Assembly: GCA_030770425.1 (NCBI GenBank) | Contig: JASJFT010000105.1 | Coordinates: 1 to 64,000 of the forward strand | Direction: 5' to 3' | DNA from: Darksidea phi | Taxonomy: Eukaryota > Ascomycota > Dothideomycetes > Pleosporales > Lentitheciaceae | DNA: 64,000 bases | Shown here: positions 9,525-21,278 of the stretch, in pieces | Numbering within the stretch: position 1 is the first letter of the stretch | Layout of the letters: each line of letters begins with the position of its first letter | Translations under genes and position numbers: made by a program | Notes under the pieces: generated by a model | Seen by the model: the letters and a program-made list of their open reading frames with translations, nothing else | What the model was told of the DNA's origin: nothing | The model's database searches: none

Positions 9525-10940
9525 CTACTGAAAGCTCGCCCGCCTCGTTTCCACAGTCAATTCCGTCTTCTTCGTAATAATCCACTGCTGACTCTCGTGA
9601 CTTCTCCGACTCACAGGATCCTGTTGACTGTCACTCGACGTCCTATTACCGCCCGTAACATTCGTCTTACGGCGAAAGGCGTCGGGTCGCAGTACGAGGG
9701 GAGGAGATCGCGGCGCATCAAGCACCGAAGAGTCGTGTGGTTGAGAACGCTCCACTAACGAGACATTGCTTTCGTGCGCGTGCATCGTTTGCAGGGCATA
9801 GCTCTCGGCTCGGGAGGCTACGCGCCGCGATTTGGTGCGCAGTGATAGCATGGGCGATGTGTGGCCGCTCCGTCTGGGGGCATTCGAGGAATGTGGGTAA
9901 GACGTGTTTGAGGATTTGCTGTAGGGGCGGAGGAAGGGGCCTAAGCCGGTGATGACGGTGGACATGACCGCGTAAGCCAAATGCCATTGCGTTGCTACTA
10001 CCACGTAGGCACCGTCAAGATTGCGATCTGTGGACGCGAGCAAGATGTGGAGATAGAAGAGGCGGAAAGAGGCTGCGACGATGACGGGGAGCCGGGCTGA
10101 GAAGGCGATGATGACTATGGCTTTTGTTTGGCGCTTCATGTTTAGTTGGGCGACTAGGTAGATGGATATGCAGAAGATGGTGACTTCGGTTATGATGTCT
10201 GATGCAGCGATTACTTGCCATCGGAGCCACTGCCCTTGTGAGTGAGAGTTGGACATGGTCGGTGGATGGAGAGGCCTTACCATGTTTATACACTGGTCGG
10301 GCCCGTTACGCCAGAATGTAAGTGGATGGCAGGGCAATGCAATCAGGACCACGGAGACGGTAGCCCATGCCGATGACACTGCGATTGTCGTCCATACCGC
10401 TACCACGTGTCCTCTGTGAGGCGAGAGACGGAGGTAGAGAAGCAAGACTGCGCATTTTGAAAGAAATAGGGTGACGATGTAGAGGATCTGAGCGACGAAG
10501 TCGTCCTGCGTCAAGCATTAGCTGGCGTCCTCTTTTTGTGGCGTCATGGTCCGAGCTCTGGGGAGCTCAACCCTGGTGAAGATCACGAACCTTACCGATA
10601 CGATCTAGATCCGGTTGAGACGCAAATCTAGTGGATTTTCCGAAGCCTTCGTTGACAAGGTGGAATGTCAGTCCGGCTTGTACTGTGTGAAAGACCTGCG
10701 GAAAGTCAGTCGCGATGCATGAGGCAATGATGGCTGAGGTGTATCTACCGTGGCAGCAAAGAGCATGTAGTCGTCGCCTTTCCACTCCCTCGCCCGACGC
10801 CGCAACCAGACTCGCATCAAGAAACATGCCACAACGAACGATAGCGCGACCGCTGTTACAATAACGACTAGGCCCCGCTTATCGTGTGCGTTGATGGCAT
10901 ATGGTGGAGGTCGCACCTCGTTCCGCAACCCTTGCTCCAT
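9525..10940 (-). CDS. Pth11-like rhodopsin-domain integral membrane protein
   Basis: Four exons (10749-10940, about 10591-10695, 10281-10505, 9525-10229) give about 408 aa. Seven hydrophobic helices are visible, starting with GLVVIVTAVALSFVVACFLM and including ILYIVTLFLSKCAVLLLYLR and IITEVTIFCISIYLVAQL. The motifs WKGDDYMLF, GFGK and LSKC are characteristic of the fungal rhodopsin/SAT4/Pth11-like family, putative cell-surface receptors. There is no CFEM domain. The cytoplasmic tail of about 150 residues is Ser/Arg-rich. Introns 1 and 3 are standard (53 and 51 bp; intron 3 is in frame and free of stops). The donor of intron 2 is uncertain: the consensus GTAAGG donor breaks the frame, while GTTCGT four bases on keeps it. 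Ligand unknown. Confidence 0.8.
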
Positions 10941-11996
10941 TCTCTTGCTTGCGGCCTGCTACTAACGATAACGAAGAGGAGTCACCGCAGAAAGAACAAG
11001 GTCGCGGGCGCGACCTCCGTCTGTTTTACAAGTTTCATCGCTCAGCTGTTACTTGTTAGCAAACCCGTGGCCTGCGAGCCGTGGGCTGGGGGTAGGTTTG
11101 CTTTCGGCGCAGCATCACTCGTTGAAAGGTGATTCCGCCGGAAGGGACTTCCAGTCAGTTTCATCGGGTTGCACATCCAACACTACTGCGCCCAAAGGTA
11201 CGTTCGGGTAATGGTACCGTGCCCATTGCTACGCCTCATATCCTACACTCTTACGAATCTATGCGGCACCATTCGCTTAATGAAGGAGTCCTCGGCGTTA
11301 TCGGGGTACCGTCGCCGGATTTGAACGTTCGTTGCCGCATGTGCCTGGGGTGAACGATGCGACTTGACGCTCCACCGCGACCTCTACGGCATTTCCCGGG
11401 ACTGCATCGTCAGGTCGCCTGCAGGTCGAACCACTCCTTTGGGATATGTAATGCAGATGCTTGTACTAGCTCCCTCCAAACTTGGAACCCTCTGAGGAGG
11501 AGATAATGAGAAATGCGGCACAGTGCTCGCGTATGCTACCGTGGCTACTAGGCCAATGAAGCTCCTCGGAGCTTAGACCACGCACTCTATTCTCCGCATG
11601 CACCCCTTTTATCAAGAGTTCAAGCGAAAATGGCGGCGGCCTAGGGGAGCTCGGCACGGGTGCGCCGGCTCCAAATAGTTGTCTAGGCTCTTTCGATCTG
11701 CCCGTTACACACTAGCGTAGTACTACACCAAGCATGGCGCCATAATCGTCTTCGAGCCTATAGGCTCGCGTCGGACGATTGTCCATAAACGTTCATCTAT
11801 GCATATGGGTGCCCGGCTTCTGGGTTTGGCCAAGTAGCAGCGTCAGCGGCATGGACCCTTGTGTCGCCCTCCTCCACCTCGTCTTCACAAGTCGGGACAC
11901 AAGGAATTGTTGGAGTTCACCCAACTTGTGCGCGCCTATTTTATCTCTTTTACGCGCACGCGCCGTGCATTTTCCATCGCACGCCCGCTCACGGCC
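10941..11996. other. Intergenic region, no gene seen
   Basis: About 1 kb without family-like coding sequence between the Pth11-like gene and the permease; it should contain both divergent promoters. Confidence 0.4.
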
Positions 11997-13840
11997 ATGT
12001 CGTCGGCTTACGAGGATTTGCAACTTGGGAAGGTAGACAAGAGAGCGCCGAATGAAGATACATTTGACCATGAAGATGTTACGGAGAGCTATCACTCCTC
12101 GCTCAAGGGGCACACGAGGAACGACAAAGTGGACATGGCGCGGATGGGCAAGGTGCAGGAGTTGAGGGTATGTCGCTCGAGACAACGTGCACGCCCGATT
12201 CTGTGCTGATGCTCAACTGCGCAGAGAAACTACCGGCCACTCTCAGCTCTCGCTTTCACCGTGATAATACAGGGGACCTGGGAAGTGCTCATGACAGCTT
12301 CTTATCAAGGCCTGGTGGATGGCGGGCCCGCCGGTCTGATATGGTCGTACATCTGGACGTTTGTCGGCTTCACTTTCATCGTTGCGTCGCTGGCGGAGAT
12401 GGCATCGATGGCACCGTAAGTACTGCGGTTTTGGACATTGTATATCTCGAAGCTAAAATTCATGCGCAGTACAGCTGGTGGGCAGTACCACTGGGTGTCT
12501 GAGTTCTCGCCTCCAGAGTGGCAGAAGCCTCTAAGCTACTTCATCGGCTGGATGTCAACACTCTCATGGCAAGCCGGGACAGCATCCGGCCCCTTCCTTG
12601 TCGGGACCCTCATCCAAGCCTGCGCCATCGTCATGTACCCCTCCTACACGCCCCCAAACTGGCACGGCACCTTGATGGTCATCGCCGTCACCATGCTTGT
12701 CTGGTTTCTTAACATCTGGGGAACCAAGCTAATGCCACTCCTCCAAAATATCATGCTTGTCGTCCACGTCTTCGGCTTCCTAGTCATAATCATTGTGCTA
12801 TGGACGCTCTCACCACGTCAGACGGCCACGGCTACCTTTACCCAGTTTAGTGATGGTGGGGGGTGGTCAACAATGGGGCTGTCACTGATGGTGGGTCAGA
12901 TCTCGGCAATATATGGATGTATTTGTAAGTTGCTCATCCATCTATCAATTCGGGATATTATGTGCTAAAAGGGGGAAACAGGCTCCGACGCAGCAGCACA
13001 CATGTCGGAAGAAATAAAGGATGCTGGCAAAACCGTTCCCCGCGCCATGCTTGGCTCCTACATGCTCAATGGCTTCCTGGGCCTTGCGTTCCTCATCTCC
13101 TACATGTTCATGATTACCGATGTCACCGCAGCGCTAGACGACGCAACTGGATACCCGCACATCTGGGTCTTTAGTCAAGCGGTCGGACCTGGCGGTGTCG
13201 TCGGTTTAAACTGCATCCCTACGGTGCTCATTTTCGCCGGGACGCTGAGTTTCAATCTGAGCACAAGTCGGCAGACATGGGCGTTTGCTCGAGATAATGG
13301 GCTACCGTTTAGTGGATGGATTGGGAAGGTAAATGCGAGGCTGAAGGTACCAGCTAACGCGGTGACGGTTACTTGTGCCATCACCATCGCTTTATCGCTC
13401 ATTAACATCGGGTCGGACGTCGCCTTCAACGCAAGTACGTGCCACACCAACACACCAGCCCCCATCTTGACTAATCACCGTGCTAACCCTTTCGCGCAGT
13501 AATATCCCTAAACGTCGTCTCATTAATGATAACCTACATCGTCAGCATCGGCGCCGTCCTCCACCGACGCATCTACCACCCATCCCTACTCCCCAAATGC
13601 CGCTGGTCGCTCGGCCGATGGGGCGTACCCGTCAACGCCATCGGTCTGCTCTACTCGGTGCACGCCTTCTTTTGGAGTTTTTGGCCGAATGTCAGGGAGG
13701 TTACGTTGGTGGATTTCAATTGGGCGGTTGTCATGTTTGTGGGGGTTGGCGTGATGGCAGGGGTGGATTATTGGGTGAGAGGGAGGAGGTTGTATAAAGG
13801 GCCTGTTGTGCTTGTTGCGGGGTTTGAGAGGGCTGATTGA
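11997..13840 (+). CDS. APC-family amino-acid / GABA / choline permease
   Basis: Five exons (11997-12167, 12225-12415, 12470-12924, 12982-13434, 13500-13840) with introns of 57, 54, 57 and 65 bp, all GT-AG and in phase, give about 536 aa with about 12 membrane helices. Recognisable elements are the first-helix stretch IIQGTWEVLM, the TAGGQYHWVSEF loop, and SDAAAHMSEEIKDAGKTVPR after helix 6, typical of the UGA4/HNM1-like branch of the amino acid-polyamine-organocation superfamily. The N-terminal about 55 residues are hydrophilic and cytosolic. It probably imports GABA, choline or related amines by proton symport at the plasma membrane; the substrate cannot be read from sequence. The start codon is the first ATG of the open exon. 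Confidence 0.9.
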
Positions 13841-13882
13841 GTGGAGGGGGGGGAATGGAGTGTGGTTGAGGTGAGGGGATTG

Positions 13883-13953
13883 AATACCTTTGTGTCGCCT
13901 TTCTTGGGTTATTCCGCGAGTTTGACGACGTGATGGCTGCTATCCATTCGAAT
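13883..13953 (-). repeat. MITE A solo terminus
   Basis: The reverse complement starts TTCGAATGGATAGCAGCCAT and continues through AACTCGCGGAATAACCCAAG, matching the MITE A terminus at 1685. No opposite terminus is found nearby, so this is a truncated or solo copy. It lies between the permease and the first NLR gene. Confidence 0.6.
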
Positions 13954-14176
13954 AAAGGTGTGGAATGAGACTAGACGTTGGAGTCACGAAATTTTGATGT
14001 GAGATCTGTTCATACAATGGCAAGGCTGAACCCCCATAACCAAAATCAAAGCGAAACCACTCGAGGAGCGGGGCGCTCCAGCCACCCGCGCAATTTTTTG
14101 GGCCGAGCCCCAACAACAAAATGCCTTTTTAATAGCGACTGCGTCACTTTCTTGGAGCCCCATAATTACTCTCGTC

Positions 14177-16842
14177 ATGGAACCACTATCGGCTCTTAGC
14201 CTAGCATCCAGCGTCATTCAAATTGTGGATTTCTCGGGCCGATTGCTGGCGAAGAGCCGGGAGATCTATACCTCCGCAGAGGGGTCCATCGAAGAGTACG
14301 CTTTTCTAGAGGACTCCGCCAATAACCTTGCCGAACTATCCGCCAACCTGTCCACACCTCTCCATGACTCAGAAAAGCAGCGGTTTCGGTTTGGGCAAAA
14401 AGTCAATACCGCCGACCGGCAGCTGCTTCAGCTTTGCAAAGACTGCAAAGACGTTACAACCAAACTTCTTGCGGAGCTCGATCATCTGAAACTTAAGGGC
14501 CCTCATGGCAAGCTCAGAAGTGTACAGCAGGCATTACGGCACTTGGGCAGTCAACCTGAGATCGGGGTCCTGAAACAAAAGCTCGACGACATTAGGAAGC
14601 AGGTCGATACAGCATTATTAGTATCTCTTAGGTATGTTGTATCACAACGACGATACTAAGCACACGTGTTGAAGATCATAGGGATCGTCTTGATGACTCA
14701 CGGAGGAATGGAGCTAGTGCAACTAATGCGCTCCTGAATGATGCTCGGGCGTCTAACCAAGACGACGAAAGATGGAAGCTCGACCTTCTTGACGCTCTCC
14801 AAGCACACAACTGGCGCCCAAAGAAGAAAAAAGACGTCGTAGACTTTTCTTACCAACTCCATACCGCAGTCGAAGGTGACATAGAAGCTCGCTTCTGTAA
14901 ACTTATTCTCGCTCGATTGTATTTTGCGGATCTACCGGACCGTATAAACCACATACCAGAGGCCCATCAGCGAACCTTCGGGTGGCTATTTGGCGAGACT
15001 TCTCCGTCTAACGACGCATCTCGATGGGACAATTTCGCTGCATGGCTGGAGAAAGCCGACCAGGGAAATCTCTACTGGATCACAGGTAAGCCTGGCTCTG
15101 GAAAAAGTACCCTTATGAAGTTTCTTTTTCACGAACAGCGCACTGATTCGTTGCTACATCGATGGTCCGGCGGAGAAGACGTTTCCAGAGCCGGCTTCTT
15201 CTTCTGGAATTCAGGAACAGCGATGCAAATGTCAAGAATGGGACTATTCCAATCCCTTCTCCATCAGTTACTCACTAGCAAGAGGCCTCTCATCCGACAG
15301 CTATTCGGCCATCGTTGGGACCAATTTGTTGGCTTTGGAGGCGGTCGTCAACCGTTCACCTGGACCGAGTTACGAGACGCGTTCGAACATCTGATCTCTC
15401 AGCCAATTAGGTTATTCTTTGCCATAGACGGTCTTGACGAGTTTGATGGCGACCATCGCGAACTTGTTCAACTGATGCTGGATGTGGCAAAACGGCCCAA
15501 CGTAAAGCTCTGTGTCGCCAGCAGGCCGTGGGTCATCTTCGAGGACTCGTTCCAATCTCGCCCCAGCCTCCTTCTAGAGCATCTGACACATGACGACATA
15601 CACCGTTACGTTACGTCTAAGTTTGAGGAGGATAAGTCGTATGCCCGCCTAAGAAGGCGTGAGTCCGGTTCAGCCTCTCAGCTAGTCGTCAACGTCGTCA
15701 ACAAGGCGGCCGGAGTCTTCCTTTGGGTCTATCTGGTCGTTAAGTCGTTGTTGGAGGGGCTATCTCATGCGGATCATATGGCCGATTTACAAGCGAGGCT
15801 AGATGCGCTGCCACCAGACCTCGAGAGTCTATTTGAGAAGCTACTGAAGCAACTTGACCCGGCCTACTTCAAGCACGCTTGCCAGCTTTTTCGCCTCATC
15901 CTCGTCCATGAACAGCCGCACTTACTAGCCCTTGCGTTCGCCGACGAAGACGATCCTAGTGTGGCTATGAAAGCTGAAATCAACCCTCTTCCCGAAGATG
16001 AGTTATTAGATCGTTTGGATGAGATGGAAAGACGTGTTGTGGCACATTGTAAGTGCTTTCTAGATGTTGACTACAGGGAAAATACGAAAATTGCAAACAG
16101 TAAGTACACTGGAAGATAGAGCAAACTTTGATCTTTAATTGAACCTCCTACAGACATGCATGTTCGCTTGATCCATCGGACCGCCAAAGACTTTCTGCAA
16201 TCAAAACCGATCTGGGAGATGATCTTCGATGCGACAGAGCAAGACGAATTTGACCCAGAAGAGCGCTGGGCGAGGGCCTATCTATCGATTTTGAAAATTT
16301 CTAGCCCCCCGCCTCCGACCATGGGATCTGTATTGGGTACCTTTACCTGGTGCCTGGAATATGCACTGCGGTTGGAGGAGAGACGGAACTCCGTTCAAAA
16401 GGAATATCTCGACGAGGTTGGCCGCGTTACGATGATTGTTCGCCACCAGTATCAAGCATACAACGGAGTCGATGCTTTTATTGTCCTAACCCGCCATCTT
16501 GAATTGTCGTCTTTTCTAGCCCTTGCCTCATACTTCTACATGGCCAAATACGTCCGCATCAGATCTCTAACCTCCACCCCGGAGGAGGTCAAGAATGCGC
16601 AGGAGTGGTTGGAACTAAGACGTAGTTTGATTCCTCATTATAAGACCTGGATGGAAGGAAGAATAGCCTTGAGCGCTGCTCTGAAAGCACCAGAAGGCGA
16701 ATGGAATACGATGCAGGCACTTTCTAACATGAAGAACAAAGAGACTCGCAAGCCTGAAAAGGCTGCTGCCCCGACAAAAGGCATGGCGGGAGGGACTAAG
16801 CAGAAACGGAGGCTCCTGTCCCGTATATGGTGCTTTCGCTAG
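14177..16842 (+). CDS. NACHT NLR with fungal STAND N-terminal helical domain
   Basis: Three exons (14177-14631, 14682-16099, 16154-16842; introns 50 and 54 bp) give about 853 aa. The N-terminus (MEPLSALSLASSVIQIVDFS...) is the alpha-helical domain found at the front of many fungal STAND proteins. The NACHT domain has Walker A GKPGSGKS (about residues 287-294), Walker B FFAIDGLDE (about 397-405) and the sensor-like CVASRPW. A C-terminal segment with MHVRLIHRTAKDFL follows, as in related NLRs. No ankyrin, WD or TPR repeats are seen, so ligand recognition would rest on the unannotated C-terminal region. The likely role is non-self recognition or programmed cell death, as for HET-E-type STAND proteins. 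The Lys/Arg-rich C-terminus ends in RRLLSRIWCFR. Confidence 0.88.
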
Positions 16843-18292
16843 ACATCTTCGTAGATTCTCATCTTCCAATAGAAAAATAATTAAATCCGATGCCCGCTCT
16901 CCGTCTCCGTTCAATCTCGCCTATCACAACTTGCTTGCGAGCTACCTCAATTGAGCCGCGACACAGACGTACTAACTGCACTAAGCGCTTTTCGCATAAA
17001 GACATTGCCCCACGAGCCAGCTAAAAAGCTACGACCAAATAGTCAAACCCGGAGAACGCCTTCACTTGAAAACGAAGTAAGCGCGCGTTCGCTCGATTCA
17101 TTACAGGATAGACGTGCTCTATTGTGCTCTGGAGCTATCGCGACTCCGCCATAAGAGCCGCCGACATCGACGAGAGTTACGGTTGCTAGAAAATTCATGG
17201 CTATCTAGCACATTGTCGATTTGTGCCCCTGGGATGCCAGAATTTCATAGCGTTCGAGAACTGATGGGCGCGGGGTGCGTCTTTCTCTCATTCCGCGAAA
17301 GGAATATCTTTGAGGTCGTGGGCAAATGAAAATACCCAGTTCCGCATGGCTAACAAAATGGTACCTTCGTGCAGCTAGGGGATCTGCTTACAGTCAATCT
17401 TGGTACGCAATTTTCGTCCGGGCCACTCAAATCTTGACTATATCTCTTGGGCGATCACGCCTACCTAAGCCGTCAAGTACGGCTTCGGGGCAAGTGCTTG
17501 CGAGACAGCATTATGGGCTACAACTCCTGGATTCGGCATTACAAGACGAAGCATTAGTTTCGTATCATCCTCGTCTAAGTAGCCAGACGCTGGTTATATC
17601 GCACCTCGCCTTTGGGTCACGTGTTGCCCTCAACCATAGTTCCTAATTACACTAGTTGACCTTGACGTTCGACTTATAAAATCTAGCTACTTATTTATAT
17701 AGCCTTTTATCTATTCTATATCTATCTTTAGGTCTCTCTAAGCTTCTATTATATACTTTTAGTTCTTATATAGTATTATCTATCGAATGAGTAGCAGCCA
17801 TCGCGTCGTCAAAGTGGCGGAATAACCGTAAAAGGTAACCAAAAAGGCATTTTCGTCAAGTAAAAGCCTCTAATATTTATTCTCTTTGTTATTAGCTTAT
17901 GTAAAAACGCACTATTATAGATATTATACGTAAGTAAATAGCTTACCCAGATTCCAATGTATCTATATTACCTTCCGTAGCGGAGGGCCTCCCAGCTTGC
18001 TGCAATTACGTTGCCCTGTAAATTCCTTGAAGGTCGATGCTCTATCTGCTCCGAATAATTGGATAATCTCTGTCCGGGTATGGTCCCGCGCTTATCTTTA
18101 TTAGGAATAGCTCCTCGCCCTATCAACCTGCTGCTTTTAGCGTCTATGAAATGCTTGCCCTCTCTTGCTAGGCTGTTTTTTTATTGCCAAGCATTTGCAA
18201 CATTTCTGAATACGCTAAAGCACGTTACATCTTAGTTGAAGCGAACGTGTTGGGCCTCATGCTCACCTATCCAGACATATGACTAGCGCAAA
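16843..18292. other. Accessory intergenic region with RIP-like AT-rich relic
   Basis: No intact gene. A short frame at about 17116-17329 (LELSRLRHK... ending IFEVVGK) looks weakly protein-like and may be a remnant. From about 17640 to 18240 the sequence is AT-rich, TpA-rich and full of stops, as in repeat-induced point mutation. A MITE A terminus lies at 17783. Confidence 0.45.
17783..17857 (+). repeat. MITE A solo terminus
   Basis: Begins TCGAATGAGTAGCAGCCATC after a TA and continues GCGTCGTCAAAGTGGCGGAA, then AAAAAGGCATTTTCGTC. It is the best match in the window to the consensus MITE A end. No partner end is recognisable in the degraded sequence beyond it. Confidence 0.6.
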
Positions 18293-20689
18293 ATGAGCTC
18301 CTCAAATTTGCCGACAAGGAACAATCAGTCTTCTATACGCTTTTTCCCCGAGTTTTGCGAAGTATGTCTGGGCTTTGACGACGAGCTGTCACGCATTGAG
18401 AGCAAGCTCGAGGAAGCTGAGCCGCAGTTCAAGAGCACCGGCGTGGAAGGCCCCACCCAGCAGCTCAAGACCCTGCCATCCCTCGAAATCAGCAAAACGC
18501 GGCACATCTGGGACCACGCTGCTGCTTGTTGCTGCTGCCGGAGTCTCCGCGATTATGTGTCAAGGAGATTCCCCTCCATTATTGCCGCTAATCGCGGACG
18601 CGATTCACCGATTGATCTATATGCGCTGTCGGTAAGCGTTGTGTTGCTTCCCTACTTCCCAGAGCTCACAGTGCCGCGGTTGTTGCTTAAGGCTGGTGTG
18701 AGTATCATCACGAAGGAGACGGACTCCGAGTACGCACCGGATGTGGATGGATTTTATTCTACCACCCCGTCGTCGAGGGATGGGCTGCTGGTGCGAGCTG
18801 TGGGACCGAGAGTCGATTTCGCGCAGATCCGTCAATGGGTCAGCGAGTGCCGCGTCTCCCACGGAAGGGAGTGCTCGCAATCTCACCTCCCTCAAGACTG
18901 GAGCCTTATTGACCTCGATACGCGGGACTTGGAGTTCTACCTCATCGACGTGCATCGTATGTGTCTCGCCATATCGACCATGAGTTCTGCCCCGCCGTAT
19001 GTAGCGCTGAGCTATCGCTGGGGCGATCCGGAGCGCTCAACGCAGTGCCGCCAGAGCAATCTTGCGATGATGACTGCGCCTGGTGGATTGATGAGCAAAG
19101 ATGTCGTTCTGGCACCTACGATCCGGGACGCGGTCACTTTCACAAGAGAGGTGGGATTCCGTTACCTTTGGGTGGATGCACTGTGCATTGTTCAGGATGA
19201 CTACAGACGGAAACCCACGTATTTAAACCTTATGGGCACGGTGTACGCAGAGGCAGTGCTTGTGCTGGCAATACTTGAGGGGAATGCGGACATGGGCATC
19301 TCGGGAATTGGGCATGATCGCGAGGTCTGGGATACCATCAACCTCCCCACACGAAGTCTAATTAAGAGTACACGCCGCATCACCGGAAAGGAAACATTCG
19401 GTGATAAGACCTGGGCTACGCGAGGTTGGACGTTTCAGGAGGGTCTGTTTGCCAGCAAAATGCTAAGCATCGATAATTTCGCTTCATGGCATTGTCCATG
19501 TGCACACTGGCAGGAGGAGGTATCACGGCCTCCGGAAGTCAGACACGGAACAGATTATCAAATAACATCAATACACGCCGAGACACAGCAGAGAGCGTCG
19601 TCCACGTTCCTCGACTTCCCCCGTGTCCCGGTGTACATGTCCCTAGCAGGGTACGCTCGCCTTGTCCAGTCGTACAACATCCGCTCGCTGACTATGGACA
19701 CGGACGCTCTAAATGCAGTGGCCGGTGTGACAGGCCGTCTGCAGAGCCTTTTCCCTGATGGCTTCTTGCAAGGCCTTCCTCAATTCTTTTTCGACGTCGC
19801 ACTTCTCTGGCAGCCACGATCTCCGCTACGGCGGAGGGTGTGTACACCCAGTGCACCTGCACTCTCATCATGGTCTTGGGCGGCTTGGCATGGCGATTTG
19901 GATCTCAGTGCGTGGTCGGATAGCCATCTGGTCTACGACGAGCCGTTGGTGGTACGAAACAACAGGATCGTCGACTGGCAGAAGCTCTGCTGCGTGAAGA
20001 CCGCGAGTGGACAAACGAAGGATGAATGGCAACCCATCCAATACACGTTTCACGTCTCGCGTAACCGGTTTGAGGATCCATCCGTTACAGAGTTGCCATG
20101 GGCATGGCACGCTCACCGTGACGAAGAAGCGAACGGAAACGCAGCGGGCCGGTATTTCACATATGACCCGAACGACCGCAAGAACCACATGCCAGACATC
20201 AAATTCCGCTTCCCATTTCCGCCGTTCGAACGGCTCAGAAACGTCGATCGCGAGGCTTCGTATTCGCATCTGTTGAAGGGGAAGGTGCAAATGGCGTCTT
20301 TTACGTTGGATACACAATCACTATTGAACCCTACATCAGAGTGCAGCAGAGTTGTGGAGGATGTGCACCTCGTAAATGAATCAGGCGACCGGGTAGGCTG
20401 GCTCCGGCTGAATCTTTACGACGAGCGGCGGCCAGCCCATGGCACGGAGTGCGAGCTTGTAGCCATTTCAGAGGCTGTAGTGGACGCTCGACACCGGGCA
20501 TCCGACTCGATTACGTGGCCTCATATACCGGCGCTAGTCAACAACACTGGAGTCAACGATACTTGCTTTCTTCACGTGCTATGGATTGAGCGGAAGGGTA
20601 ATGTTGCTTATCGCCGCGCTTTGGGGCAAGTTGCCAAAAGAGCGTGGGAGAGGAAATGTGTTGGGGCAATCGAGCTTATTCTAGCTTAA
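18293..20689 (+). CDS. HET-domain (heterokaryon incompatibility) protein
   Basis: A single uninterrupted frame of 798 aa. The HET domain lies at about residues 230-385: YVALSYRWGD, then APTIRDAVTF, YLWVDALCIVQDD and the YAEAVLVLAILEG segment, in the standard order. A later TWATRGWTFQEGLFASKML block is the conserved third motif of the family. The N-terminal about 200 residues carry Cys-rich clusters (CEVC, CCCC) and no known domain. HET proteins trigger cell death or growth arrest when incompatible nuclei meet; in fungi they often act downstream of or beside NLRs such as those flanking this gene. The start ATG follows an AT-rich relic, and the 3' end also runs into AT-rich sequence. Confidence 0.9.
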   Translation: MSSSNLPTRNNQSSIRFFPEFCEVCLGFDDELSRIESKLEEAEPQFKSTGVEGPTQQLKTLPSLEISKTRHIWDHAAACCCCRSLRDYVSRRFPSIIAANRGRDSPIDLYALSVSVVLLPYFPELTVPRLLLKAGVSIITKETDSEYAPDVDGFYSTTPSSRDGLLVRAVGPRVDFAQIRQWVSECRVSHGRECSQSHLPQDWSLIDLDTRDLEFYLIDVHRMCLAISTMSSAPPYVALSYRWGDPERSTQCRQSNLAMMTAPGGLMSKDVVLAPTIRDAVTFTREVGFRYLWVDALCIVQDDYRRKPTYLNLMGTVYAEAVLVLAILEGNADMGISGIGHDREVWDTINLPTRSLIKSTRRITGKETFGDKTWATRGWTFQEGLFASKMLSIDNFASWHCPCAHWQEEVSRPPEVRHGTDYQITSIHAETQQRASSTFLDFPRVPVYMSLAGYARLVQSYNIRSLTMDTDALNAVAGVTGRLQSLFPDGFLQGLPQFFFDVALLWQPRSPLRRRVCTPSAPALSSWSWAAWHGDLDLSAWSDSHLVYDEPLVVRNNRIVDWQKLCCVKTASGQTKDEWQPIQYTFHVSRNRFEDPSVTELPWAWHAHRDEEANGNAAGRYFTYDPNDRKNHMPDIKFRFPFPPFERLRNVDREASYSHLLKGKVQMASFTLDTQSLLNPTSECSRVVEDVHLVNESGDRVGWLRLNLYDERRPAHGTECELVAISEAVVDARHRASDSITWPHIPALVNNTGVNDTCFLHVLWIERKGNVAYRRALGQVAKRAWERKCVGAIELILA

Positions 20690-21278
20690 TATAGACTACT
20701 AGTATACCTAACTTATAGTTCTTAGTATGGTTTATAATAGTATTACTTACGTATTAAGAAATATATTTAAAACTTCTTATTATAACTTATTCTAGTTAGG
20801 GTTACTCTTCTAGATATCGTAAGGATTATTAAATAGATAGTAGTAGGTCTTAGATATAATTAATAATAACGAACGATACGAGGACCTCTGAATCGTAGAG
20901 TAGACTAGGTATAACGACTTATCTTGGGAACTAGCTATAGAGTTCGTAGACTCTCTACGATAGCGGATCGGTTCTATAAATAGTACCCGGATAGAAATGA
21001 CTTGAACCTCGTAGGAGCTCGTCTCTAAAGGCGGAGTATTATTATAGTAGTACTCCAATACCGGCTTATATATACGTAATAGGGCGTCTCTAGTAATATA
21101 TAGGCTACCTAACTCGTATTTTTCGTACGCGTCGGCGCGTATGAACTTTCTTGCTTTACGCAACGTCTTGAGCAATCACTCGATACCGTACGCGATAGTA
21201 ATTTAACGCTTATTAATAAGTCTGTAACTTCCTAACGTACGGTTAGCTCGCGGGACAACTATATAAAAAGAAACTATT
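20690..21278. repeat. AT-rich RIP-like relic
   Basis: Strongly AT- and TpA-rich sequence between the HET gene and the NB-ARC remnant. On the minus strand a 121-codon frame (20810-21175) survives, but its Tyr/Ile/Leu/Ser-rich composition looks like a RIP-altered former gene or transposon rather than a working protein. No family recognised. Confidence 0.45.

Noticed and set aside
20810..21175. 121-codon minus-strand frame as a real gene
   Set aside because: Lies in strongly TpA-rich RIP-like sequence, skewed to Tyr/Ile/Leu/Ser, with no recognisable family; kept only as part of the relic.
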